Positions 1 to 5,406 are shown, counted from the first letter of the stretch. The stretch: 5,705 nt of DNA from an uncultured Clostridia bacterium (GCA_946186535.1 CAMHNT010000143.1:1-5705); one strand, 5' to 3'. Notes: generated by a model not told the origin, from the letters alone. Translations and numbers: made by a program.

Positions 1-15
1 CCTTATTGATTTCAT
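1..15 (-). CDS. start of a truncated gene (first five codons, MKSIR)
   Basis: Reading the minus strand into the left edge, an ATG at 15-13 is preceded by GGGGGTGA (28-21) with a 5-nt spacer, a strong Shine-Dalgarno match of the same G-run type seen before mgtE and the 59-residue membrane protein. Only Met-Lys-Ser-Ile-Arg is visible before the window ends, so no family can be named. A basic start of this kind could begin a signal peptide or membrane protein, but five residues cannot show it. A TATAAT box lies about 30 nt upstream. That this is a gene start is an inference from the ribosome binding site alone. Confidence 0.5.
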
Positions 16-36
16 TATGGTCACCCCCACACAAGC

Positions 37-62
37 ATTAATCCGATTATATATCGATTAAT
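37..62. repeat. inverted repeat overlapping a TATAAT box
   Basis: The arms ATTAAT-c-CGAT (37-47) and ATCG-ATTAAT (53-62) are inverted copies around a TATAT centre, with one unpaired C at 43. The repeat covers the minus-strand TATAAT (51-46) about 30 nt before the truncated gene at 1-15. It could be an operator, or simply AT-rich sequence. The outer ATTAAT is itself a palindrome, so the match is less striking than its length suggests. Confidence 0.3.
46..51 (-). promoter_or_regulatory. candidate -10 box for the gene starting at 15
   Basis: A perfect TATAAT is read on the minus strand at 51-46, which would place the transcription start near 39 and leave a short leader carrying the ribosome binding site at 28-21. 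No good -35 hexamer is present at 17-18 nt (the sequence there is only AT-rich), so the promoter would need an activator or depend on AT-rich upstream DNA. In such AT-rich sequence a chance match is possible. Confidence 0.3.
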
Positions 63-142
63 TTATAGATATATTTATCAGTATTTTTAAAATTAAATTT
101 TCAGTTTTTGGCTAAATGATTTGATTTTCTTGCATTAAAGCA

Positions 143-322
143 TTATTTGTCCGTCCAGCTTCTTAGACCTGTCATTACAGCGATAAAGGCTGCCGCCGTT
201 GCTCCTATTGCCGTAAACATAGAATACTGCTCTTCTTCCATAACATTAAACACAATTGCACCTATAAGCGCAAGAAAACAAATAACTATAAATATTACAG
301 AAATCACAAAATTCCTTTTCAT
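143..322 (-). CDS. small two-helix membrane protein, 59 residues, unknown function
   Basis: The minus strand encodes a 59-residue protein starting MKRNFVISVIF and ending LRSWTDK. The ATG at 322 follows GGGGGA (333-328) with a 5-nt spacer. Residues 5-26 form a strongly hydrophobic segment after a basic start. An acidic stretch follows (Glu29, Glu30, Glu31), then a second, Ala/Gly-rich hydrophobic segment (about 35-53) and a short tail with Arg54 and Trp56. By the positive-inside rule both ends would be cytoplasmic and the acidic loop outside. The second helix, rich in small residues (GATAAAF), could pack against a partner or itself. I recognise no family. The gene lies 184 bp downstream of rsmA but has its own promoter (492-520) and a long leader. 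The clean hydrophobic pattern and ribosome binding site argue against a chance ORF. A small subunit, regulator or toxin-like peptide are all possible and none is shown. Confidence 0.75.
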   Translation of the reverse strand: MKRNFVISVIFIVICFLALIGAIVFNVMEEEQYSMFTAIGATAAAFIAVMTGLRSWTDK

Positions 323-485
323 TTGAATCCCCCATTTTTATTTTCATAAGGTTTCGGTGGTATAAGCTGAATAAGTATAGAATATGAAATCGAAACGCAT
401 TTACCGTTCTTTTATATTTGAAAGAAATTTGACGGTATAAAAGGCTGCCAAAAAGTAAAATATCAGTAACATATTTAATCAATGC
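323..485 (-). other. long untranslated leader of the small membrane protein gene
   Basis: If transcription starts 6-7 nt after the -10 box, near 485-486, the leader is about 160 nt, long for a 59-residue protein. Two possible helices are visible. GCATT (485-481) can pair with AATGC (401-397), and TACCGT (437-432) can pair with ACGGTA (407-402). Their 3' strands are contiguous, so the helices could stack. I recognise no known riboswitch core and see no terminator with a U-tract. A frame from a TTG at 482 to 246 is open, but it has no ribosome binding site and runs out of frame through the real gene. Confidence 0.35.
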
Positions 486-491
486 TTTTTA

Positions 492-520
492 ATTATATAC
501 CAAATTTTAATATTTTTCAA
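492..520 (-). promoter_or_regulatory. sigma-A type promoter overlapping the end of rsmA
   Basis: On the minus strand TTGAAA (520-515) is followed after exactly 17 nt by TATAAT (497-492), which is 5 of 6 and 6 of 6 matches to the housekeeping consensus at the ideal spacing. The -35 box lies inside the last codons of rsmA and the -10 box just after its stop. It would start RNA near 485 toward the small membrane protein gene, allowing expression separate from the rsmF-rsmA operon. No terminator separates rsmA from it, so read-through is also possible. Confidence 0.6.
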
Positions 521-1394
521 TATCAATTTCATTCAGCTGCAAGAAATTTTGTTCGTTTGCAATAGAAGCAAAATCCTCAAGCTTCAGCTGTTCTGCTCTT
601 GCAGTTGAAGGAACACCGGACGCTGAAAGAGCTTCCGCTATCTGCGCTTTTTCATATGGCATTGAGTTTGAAAGAGTATTAAGAAGAGTTTTTCTTCGCT
701 GAGCGAAAGCCGCCTTTATTACTTTGAACAGCATTTCTTCACTGTCGGTTTCTACCGTAGGTTCATTGTGAATGTCAAGCCTGATGACAGCGCTGTCAAC
801 CTTCGGAGGCGGCATAAAGCTTCCCGATGAAACTTTGAAAAGCATCTCGGCATTGGCGTAATAATTAACGGCTGCGGTTACGGCTCCCGTCTGTCGTGTT
901 CCGAGAGGCGCACAGAGCCGGTCTGCCGCTTCCTTCTGAACCATAACGGTTATCGACTGTATAGGGAGCTTTTCCTCGAGCAGTTTCATAATTACCGGGG
1001 ACGTTATATAATACGGCAGATTTGCACATACCACAACATCAAGACCATCAAACTCCTCTTCTATAAGTTTTTTCAGGTCAATTTTTAAAACATCATCGTT
1101 CACAACTTTAACATTGTCGAACTCCGCAAGCGTTTCGTCAAGCACAGGCAAAAGCCTTTTGTCAAGCTCAATCGCAATAACCTTGTCGGCTCGCTTTGCA
1201 AGCTCGTAAGTAAGAACTCCTATTCCCGGTCCCACTTCAATAACTCCGACGCCTTCTCTTGCACCGCCCATTTCAGCCATTCTCGGACATACCGACGGAT
1301 TGATCAGAAAATTCTGTCCGAGCGCTTTCGAAAATGAAAAACCGTATTTCGAGAGTATTTGTTTTATTGTTCCTATATCAGAAAGCTTTTCCAT
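507..1394 (-). CDS. rsmA: 16S rRNA (adenine1518-N6/adenine1519-N6)-dimethyltransferase RsmA/KsgA
   Basis: RsmA uses S-adenosylmethionine to dimethylate two adjacent adenines in the helix 45 loop of 16S rRNA during late 30S assembly; its loss gives kasugamycin resistance. The 295-residue length is typical. Visible family marks are LGQNFL (25-30), motif I VIEVGPGIG (51-59), the ribose-binding acidic Glu76 in VIAIELD, NDDV (99-102), the catalytic NLPYYI (125-130), SFMPPPKVDS (192-201) and the C-terminal FAQRRKTLLN (230-239). Motif I reads GPGIG where GPGLG is commoner, a conservative change. The ATG at 1394 is supported by AAGGAG with a suitable spacer and by the expected N-terminus (about 25 residues before LGQNFL). 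It starts 18 bp after the rsmF-like stop, so the two are almost certainly co-transcribed. The gene looks complete and functional. Confidence 0.97.
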   Translation of the reverse strand: MEKLSDIGTIKQILSKYGFSFSKALGQNFLINPSVCPRMAEMGGAREGVGVIEVGPGIGVLTYELAKRADKVIAIELDKRLLPVLDETLAEFDNVKVVNDDVLKIDLKKLIEEEFDGLDVVVCANLPYYITSPVIMKLLEEKLPIQSITVMVQKEAADRLCAPLGTRQTGAVTAAVNYYANAEMLFKVSSGSFMPPPKVDSAVIRLDIHNEPTVETDSEEMLFKVIKAAFAQRRKTLLNTLSNSMPYEKAQIAEALSASGVPSTARAEQLKLEDFASIANEQNFLQLNEIDIEKY

Positions 1395-1412
1395 TTATTT
1401 CTCCTTAGAATA

Positions 1413-2756
1413 TTATTTTAAGCTTCTTAGTCCTTTCGGGTATCTGTTTTTCAGAACTCCGCCGCCTGCTTTTCCGAAACCGGTTGAAACACCTTCCACA
1501 AGCACGGCAGTAAATCCTTTTAAGCTGTTGTCAATTTCAATTTCTTCGCCGTGATAGAACCTTTTCAATCGACTGTCGTCATAATCCAGATCAACATATG
1601 ATTTCAGATTTTCCTTTTTCGCCGCCATAAAAAGCGAATGACAAGGTTCTATTCTATTTTTCTTTATTTCACCGAAAAGAATTCCGGCTCTGATCACACC
1701 GAGTCCGTTAAGCGGCGGTAAATCGATATCTGGAAGAAGTATGATTTTGTCTCCAAGCATCTGAAAATTTTCTCCGAAAATCCGTGAGTTCAATATTTCA
1801 TCATAGAGCTTTAACACAGCCTCTCTTTCAGAAAATTTATTCTGCTGTATACCAGTAACCGGAGTGCTGAACCACTCGCCCTTTTTCCTGAGCTTCGCAA
1901 CAAAGTGACCTTCACCGCCGTCACTTGGTAGAATTCTTACTGCTTTCTCTAAAGCTCTTCGCCCAAAATTAACACCGCTGTCAACAAGCTCAAAATCTTT
2001 ATGCTCATTTAAAAACTGTTCAATAACAATTTCATTCTCAAAGACAGAAAAGGTACACGTCGAATAAACCAGAACCCCTCCGTCTTTCAGCGCCTTTGAA
2101 GCACTGTGAAGAATCGAAAGCTGACGCTCGCCGCAGGAAACAGAATGTTCAATTGACCATTCTTCTATGGCTGTTTCATCTTTTCTGAACATTCCCTCCC
2201 CCGAACAGGGTGCGTCAACAAGGACCTTATCAAAATAGCCTTCCAGTGAACCGCAGAGAACATCGGGGTGACAGTTAGAAACAACCGCATTCGGAATTCC
2301 CATTCGTTCAATATTTGAAAGCAGTATATTGGCTCTGTTTTTAACGTATTCATTGCTCCAGAGAAGTCCCGTGCCGTCAAGCTCGGCTGCGATCTGTGTT
2401 GACTTTCCGCCCGGAGCGGCACAGAGATCTAAAACTCTGTCGCCTTTCTGCACATCAAGAACTGTTACCGCTGAAGCTGCACTTGGCTCCTGAACGTAAA
2501 ATGCTCCTGCATGGTGGAACGGTTCATCGCCTATTCCCTCCGTGTCATAAGGGATATAGAAACTCTTGTCGGAAAAGGGCGTATTTTCACCTGCAAAAGT
2601 CAGAAATTCAAGAGCTTTTTCAGTACTGCATTTCAATGTGTTTATCCGAATTCCTCTGAAAGGATTTTTTTCGCTGTCGATGAGAAATTTCTCATAATCC
2701 TCGGAACTCAGTAATTCTTTCATTTTATCTAAAAAATCGTCTGGAAATTTTTTCAT
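1413..2756 (-). CDS. rsmF: RsmF-like 16S rRNA (cytosine-C5)-methyltransferase (RsmB/NOP2/Sun family)
   Basis: This SAM-dependent enzyme makes 5-methylcytosine in rRNA. Its Gram-positive relatives modify cytosines around 1400-1407 of 16S rRNA helix 44. In the 447 residues, an N-terminal RNA-binding part has FRGIRINTLK (33-42). SAM motif I is VLDLCAAPGGKS (108-119). DAPCSGEGMF (181-190) holds one catalytic cysteine (Cys184) and STCTF (232-236) the second (Cys234); NOP2/Sun methyltransferases need both. The C-terminal part (about 300-447), ending GVLKNRYPKGLR, matches the RsmF-type tail that binds RNA. The frame is open upstream to 2861, but those 35 residues overlap the divergent small gene and do not resemble the family. 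I therefore start at 2756, MKKFPDDF, despite only a weak GGTGT ribosome binding site. It is the first gene of an operon with rsmA. The exact target base cannot be read from sequence, so the symbol is by family resemblance. Confidence 0.9.
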   Translation of the reverse strand: MKKFPDDFLDKMKELLSSEDYEKFLIDSEKNPFRGIRINTLKCSTEKALEFLTFAGENTPFSDKSFYIPYDTEGIGDEPFHHAGAFYVQEPSAASAVTVLDVQKGDRVLDLCAAPGGKSTQIAAELDGTGLLWSNEYVKNRANILLSNIERMGIPNAVVSNCHPDVLCGSLEGYFDKVLVDAPCSGEGMFRKDETAIEEWSIEHSVSCGERQLSILHSASKALKDGGVLVYSTCTFSVFENEIVIEQFLNEHKDFELVDSGVNFGRRALEKAVRILPSDGGEGHFVAKLRKKGEWFSTPVTGIQQNKFSEREAVLKLYDEILNSRIFGENFQMLGDKIILLPDIDLPPLNGLGVIRAGILFGEIKKNRIEPCHSLFMAAKKENLKSYVDLDYDDSRLKRFYHGEEIEIDNSLKGFTAVLVEGVSTGFGKAGGGVLKNRYPKGLRSLK

Positions 2757-2830
2757 AGAAACACCATTTATTTTAACAGAATATAATATGCCAACGTGGT
2801 AATAATACTTATCAACGGAGGTGATTATTA
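2757..2830. promoter_or_regulatory. divergent promoter region between rsmF and the small Gln-rich gene
   Basis: Only 74 bp separate the two divergent starts, so promoters for both must overlap here. For the plus strand there is a perfect TATAAT at 2782-2787 with no good -35. Alternatively, the sequence GGTAATAATA (2798-2807), with GAATA (2779-2783) upstream, resembles forespore promoters. For the minus strand, TTGATA (2815-2810) is a fair -35, but the nearest -10 candidates (CATATT, TATTAT) lie at 19-21 nt, longer than ideal. Which box is used cannot be decided by eye. Confidence 0.35.
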
Positions 2831-2983
2831 ATGAGTAATCAGAATAAAAACCAGCAGCCACAACAGAACGAACAGATGAATCAGCAGGAAAAAAGCAAGA
2901 GCAAAAAGAAGAATCGCAAGGGCCAGCGTGAAGAGCAGATGCAATTCACAAGCCGTACAGCTAACGCTAATTTTGAATTCTGA
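2831..2983 (+). CDS. 50-residue Gln/Asn/Lys-rich hydrophilic peptide, unknown function
   Basis: The ATG at 2831 follows GGAGGTGA (2817-2824) with a 6-nt spacer, close to the ideal ribosome binding site. The peptide starts MSNQNKNQQPQQNEQ and ends TANANFEF. It has 11 Gln, 8 Asn, 7 Lys and 3 Arg, with no Leu, Ile, Val, Cys, Trp or Tyr, so it should be basic and unfolded. Residues 21-33 form a basic block (KSKSKKKNRKGQR), after which a short tail carries Phe39, Phe48 and Phe50. No membrane segment or signal peptide is present. A strong terminator follows 12 bp after the stop. The style resembles minor small acid-soluble spore proteins (SspP- or SspE-like: short, Gln/Asn/Lys-rich, single-gene units), but I cannot show homology. 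It is a real gene by its signals. Its role, whether spore protein, nucleic-acid binder or ribosome-associated peptide, is unknown. Confidence 0.75.
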   Translation: MSNQNKNQQPQQNEQMNQQEKSKSKKKNRKGQREEQMQFTSRTANANFEF

Positions 2984-2995
2984 TTTTGTTTATCG

Positions 2996-3034
2996 AATGA
3001 ACTCCTCCTTTTATCGGAGGAGTTCATTTTCTGA
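2996..3034 (+). terminator. strong intrinsic terminator of the small Gln-rich gene
   Basis: A perfect 13-bp stem pairs AATGAACTCCTCC (2996-3008) with GGAGGAGTTCATT (3016-3028) around a 7-nt loop. A short T-run (3027-3030) follows at the stem base and a T-rich stretch from about 3038. The T-rich side shows it ends plus-strand transcription 12 bp after the small gene. Transcripts of the LUD gene arriving from the other side would form the same hairpin but lack a good U-tract, so in that direction it would be weak or would act only as a 3'-end stabiliser. Confidence 0.8.
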
Positions 3035-3052
3035 TATCTTTTTTATTTTGTA

Positions 3053-3703
3053 TCAATAGCCCAACTCTTCGTTTATGATAATAACCTTGATGCGGTCTTT
3101 TTTTCTTTGCTGAGCGCTTACAAGATAATTGCAGCATATTCTTTCAGGACTGCTGCAGCCGTCGCTCATAAAAGCTTCGTTTTCACCTGAAAGGCTGACA
3201 CAGGAATCTTTATGGCTGCAGAATGTTTCAAGATTTAAACGCCTTGTATTTTTAGGAGCACACAGAGTTTTGACTCTTTCAACCGCCTTCTCAAGATTTT
3301 CAACTATCTTGTTAACTCCTGCTATCACAAGAACATTTGTCGGACCATAAGCTATGCATGCGATTCTGTTTGAATTCCTGTCAACGTTGTAGAGCTCGCC
3401 GTTTTCCGTAATTGCATTACTGCTTGTTACATAGACATCTGCCGAAAAGCATTTTCTGTAAAGTTCTTCTGTTTCTTCGGGAGTTTTACATTTGCTTCTG
3501 TCAAGATAATTATAGCTTCCGCTGTTTAAAATCTCAATAATCCCTGTCTCCTTCAAGGTCTCCGAACCGCCGTGCGAAACCGTTCCACCCTGCGGAATAA
3601 TTTTTTTAACAAGCTCCAAAGCTTCTTCCTTTGTTTCACAGTAGTAGGCTTTCATATTGTTGCGTTCAAGATTTTTCAGTGTTTTCTCAATTTTGATTTC
3701 CAT
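3053..3703 (-). CDS. LUD-domain (DUF162) protein, lactate-utilisation-protein family
   Basis: The 216-residue protein is a stand-alone LUD domain, the fold shared with LutB/LutC of lactate utilisation. Stand-alone clostridial members have no established reaction. Typical features are IIPQGGTVSHGGSETLKETG (35-54), TSSNAITENGELYNVDRN (93-110), a Rossmann-like GPTNVLVIAGVNKIV (120-134), SSPERICCNY (184-193) and the end VIIINEELGY (207-216). Cysteines 162, 168, 183, 190 and 191 form a cluster near the C-terminus that could hold a metal or act in redox chemistry. From memory, relatives have a much shorter gap between the second and third of these. Here residues 169-182 look inserted. The start at 3703 is fixed by GGAGG (3716-3712), which lies within the last two glycine codons of mgtE. 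Only 4 bp separate the genes, so it should share the Mg2+-riboswitch control. There is no sign of lutA or lutB nearby. Confidence 0.88.
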   Translation of the reverse strand: MEIKIEKTLKNLERNNMKAYYCETKEEALELVKKIIPQGGTVSHGGSETLKETGIIEILNSGSYNYLDRSKCKTPEETEELYRKCFSADVYVTSSNAITENGELYNVDRNSNRIACIAYGPTNVLVIAGVNKIVENLEKAVERVKTLCAPKNTRRLNLETFCSHKDSCVSLSGENEAFMSDGCSSPERICCNYLVSAQQRKKDRIKVIIINEELGY

Positions 3704-3707
3704 AAAG

Positions 3708-5111
3708 TTAACCTCCGATATGCAAAAATACAGTAGCTATTCTGAAATAGACCATAAGAGATACGGCGTCTACGATCGTTGTGATAAACGGACTCGCCAT
3801 AACGGCAGGATCGAATCCAATCTTTTTTGCAATCATCGGAAGTGTACAGCCGATGATTTTAGCACAAAGAACAGTTACAATAAGCGTTAAGCAAACGACA
3901 ACCGCAACCGTAACAGTAATATCTTCATTACCGAGTATAAGTTTGTCAACTGTCAGAAGCTTGATAAAATTCGTCGCCGCAAGCGTTATGCCGCACAGAA
4001 GAGCAACGCGGATTTCTTTCCAGATTACCCTTGGCATATTTTTAAATTCGATATCGCCGAGGGAAATACTTCTGATAACCGTAACGGAAGCCTGGCTTCC
4101 CGTATTTCCGCCTGTATCCATCAACATCGGAATAAACGATGTAAGCACAACAAAGCTTGCGAGAGCTTCCTCAAACGACGAAATAATCATGCCCGTAAAA
4201 GTTGCCGAAATCATAAGAAGCAGAAGCCACGGTATTCTTTTCTTCCAAAGCTCAACAGCAGACATTTTCATATATGGTTTGTCGGTCGGAGAGATAGCCG
4301 CCATCTTTTCGATATCCTCCGTGGTTTCGTCCTGAATGACATCCATAGCGTCGTCGAACGTTACGATACCAACAAGACGTCCTTCGTTATCGACAACCGG
4401 TATCGCCAAAAAATCGTATTTCGTGAACATATTTGCAACGACCTCACGGTCATCGGTCGTGTTTACGGAAATCACATTCGTTTCCATAATATCGCTGATT
4501 TTTTCCTGATAGTCAGACATCAGAAGATCCTTGACCGTAACAAGTCCGATGAGCTTTCTGTTTTCGTCCTTGACATAGCATGTGTAAATCGTTTCCTTGT
4601 CTACGGCGGTACGTCTTATTCTTAAAAAAGCGTCTTCAACCGTAAGATCCTTTTTAAGGTCAACATACTCCGTCGTCATAACCGAACCTACGCTGTCTTT
4701 GGGATACTTGAGGATTTTGTTGATTTCATCTCTCATTTCCTGGTCTGCGTGCTTCAGAATACGCTTTACTACGGTTGCGGGCATCTCCTCGATAATGTCA
4801 ACCGTATCATCTATATAAAGATCGTCGATAACAGCTTCAAGCTCACTGTCGCTGAAAGTTGAAATCAGCAGCTCCTGAGCGTCGGAATCTATATATACAA
4901 AAACCTCGCTTGCCAGTTCTTTCGGCAAAATTCTGTAAACAAGCGGAAGATTTTCTCTCGGCAGTTCTTCCATAAGATCGCCTATATCCGCAGGGTTCAT
5001 TTCTATCATGATCTTTTTTAGTTCGGAGTATTTTCGTTTCGAAATATATTCCGGAACTTTTTTCGCGAGCTCCTCAATCTCCGCATTCATTTCTTTCTCT
5101 GTTTCCGCCAT
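3708..5111 (-). CDS. mgtE: magnesium transporter/channel MgtE
   Basis: MgtE is a dimeric inner-membrane Mg2+ channel gated by its own cytoplasmic Mg2+ sensor. The 467-residue protein shows the full domain order. An acidic helical N domain (about 30-135, MgtE_N type, with EMNPADIGDLMEELP) comes first. Two CBS domains follow (about 142-200, starting GSVMTTEYV, and 205-262, with DIMETNVISV and LVGIVTFDDAMDVI), then a connecting helix and five membrane segments (about 293-312, 316-345, 366-385, 398-424 and 434-463). Pore-lining marks are PMLMDTGGNTGSQAS (328-342) and DPAVMASPFITTIVDAVSL (434-452). Asp448 corresponds by context to the essential pore aspartate of Thermus MgtE. The frame is open back to 5324, but that extension would translate the riboswitch. 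The ATG at 5111 has AGGGGGTG (5124-5117) at 5 nt and gives the expected N-terminus. Expression is governed by the M-box upstream, and the LUD gene follows 4 bp later. Confidence 0.97.
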   Translation of the reverse strand: MAETEKEMNAEIEELAKKVPEYISKRKYSELKKIMIEMNPADIGDLMEELPRENLPLVYRILPKELASEVFVYIDSDAQELLISTFSDSELEAVIDDLYIDDTVDIIEEMPATVVKRILKHADQEMRDEINKILKYPKDSVGSVMTTEYVDLKKDLTVEDAFLRIRRTAVDKETIYTCYVKDENRKLIGLVTVKDLLMSDYQEKISDIMETNVISVNTTDDREVVANMFTKYDFLAIPVVDNEGRLVGIVTFDDAMDVIQDETTEDIEKMAAISPTDKPYMKMSAVELWKKRIPWLLLLMISATFTGMIISSFEEALASFVVLTSFIPMLMDTGGNTGSQASVTVIRSISLGDIEFKNMPRVIWKEIRVALLCGITLAATNFIKLLTVDKLILGNEDITVTVAVVVCLTLIVTVLCAKIIGCTLPMIAKKIGFDPAVMASPFITTIVDAVSLMVYFRIATVFLHIGG

Positions 5112-5125
5112 GAAAACACCCCCTG

Positions 5126-5165
5126 AATAAATTAAGCCTTGCACTCCGGACTCCGTGGGCAAGGC
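5126..5165 (-). terminator. second leader hairpin before mgtE (terminator or ribosome-site control)
   Basis: On the minus strand GCCTTGC (5165-5159) pairs with GCAAGGC (5142-5136), followed by TTAATTTATT. With two bulged Cs, CAC/GTG can extend the stem. The tail is T-rich but interrupted, weaker than a textbook terminator. It ends two bases before the mgtE ribosome binding site (5124-5117), so it could act as the riboswitch terminator or influence ribosome access. Confidence 0.5.
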
Positions 5166-5186
5166 GAGAAAGCTTATTTCACAGCG

Positions 5187-5211
5187 AAAATAACCATACT
5201 TTTCCGTACGG
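5187..5211 (-). terminator. first leader hairpin after the M-box aptamer
   Basis: On the minus strand CCGTAC (5211-5206) pairs with GTATGG (5199-5194, one G-T pair) around GGAAAA, followed directly by TTATTTT (5193-5187). This compact hairpin plus T-tract starts 7 nt after the closing arm of the aptamer, where Mg2+-dependent termination is expected in M-box leaders. The stem is only 6 bp, so efficiency may be modest. Confidence 0.5.
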
Positions 5212-5218
5212 CACAATC

Positions 5219-5360
5219 GTTCAAGCTTTAGCATCACAGGGCAATGAAATTGCGTTAAGTAACACCTTGATTCGATGTCACCTGTTGGCCTACGAATAGT
5301 GTCTCCACTACTTTGCGGCAGCAACCCGTATCCCTATGGTAGCCTTACCTACCGATGAAC
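5219..5360 (-). promoter_or_regulatory. M-box (ykoK) magnesium riboswitch aptamer
   Basis: The minus-strand leader of mgtE carries the conserved M-box elements in order: GGTAGGTAAGGCTACC (the AGGTGAGGCT-type hairpin), ATACGGGTTGCTGCCG, CGTAGGCCAACAGG, ATCAAGGTG and TGCTAAAGC. A closing helix can form between GTTCA (5360-5356) and TGAAC (5223-5219). M-box RNAs bind several Mg2+ ions and compact, so that transcription stops when Mg2+ is plentiful and transporter genes are read when it is scarce. AAAGCTT (5229-5223), at the 3' end of the aptamer, is the exact complement of AAGCTTT (5175-5169) downstream, a candidate alternative pairing in the low-Mg2+ state. The motif match and the mgtE context support each other. 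Confidence 0.92.
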
Positions 5361-5377
5361 TGCAATCACTATCTAAT

Positions 5378-5406
5378 AGATTAAACCTATTTTTACCGTT
5401 TGTCAA
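5378..5406 (-). promoter_or_regulatory. promoter of the M-box-mgtE-LUD operon
   Basis: On the minus strand a perfect TTGACA (5406-5401) is followed after 17 nt by TAATCT (5383-5378), which keeps T1, A2 and T6 of the -10 consensus. DNA upstream (5407-5440) is nearly all A/T and could serve as an UP element. The transcript would begin near 5371, about ten bases before the first M-box helix, which fits the riboswitch well. Confidence 0.65.

Noticed and set aside
30..142. Terminator after the 59-residue gene
   Set aside because: Only weak A/T stems such as AAAATT/AATTTT are visible, with no GC-containing hairpin followed by a T-run, so none is called.
246..482. 78-codon minus-strand frame starting at a TTG
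   Set aside because: It has no ribosome binding site, overlaps the well-supported 59-residue gene in another frame, and lies mostly in the leader region.
1300..1554. 84-codon plus-strand frame across the rsmA-rsmF junction
   Set aside because: It is antisense to two clearly real genes, lacks a ribosome binding site and has no recognisable domain.
2757..2861. 35-residue N-terminal extension of the rsmF-like protein
   Set aside because: It runs across the divergent promoter region and into the oppositely oriented small gene, has no good ribosome binding site, and does not resemble the family N-terminus, whereas MKKFPDDF at 2756 does.
3781..4335. 184-codon plus-strand frame
   Set aside because: It is antisense to the conserved membrane and CBS part of mgtE, with no ribosome binding site. 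It is a shadow of the codon pattern of mgtE.
5112..5324. 71-residue N-terminal extension of MgtE
   Set aside because: It would translate most of the M-box aptamer and both leader hairpins. The start at 5111 has a strong ribosome binding site and the normal family N-terminus.
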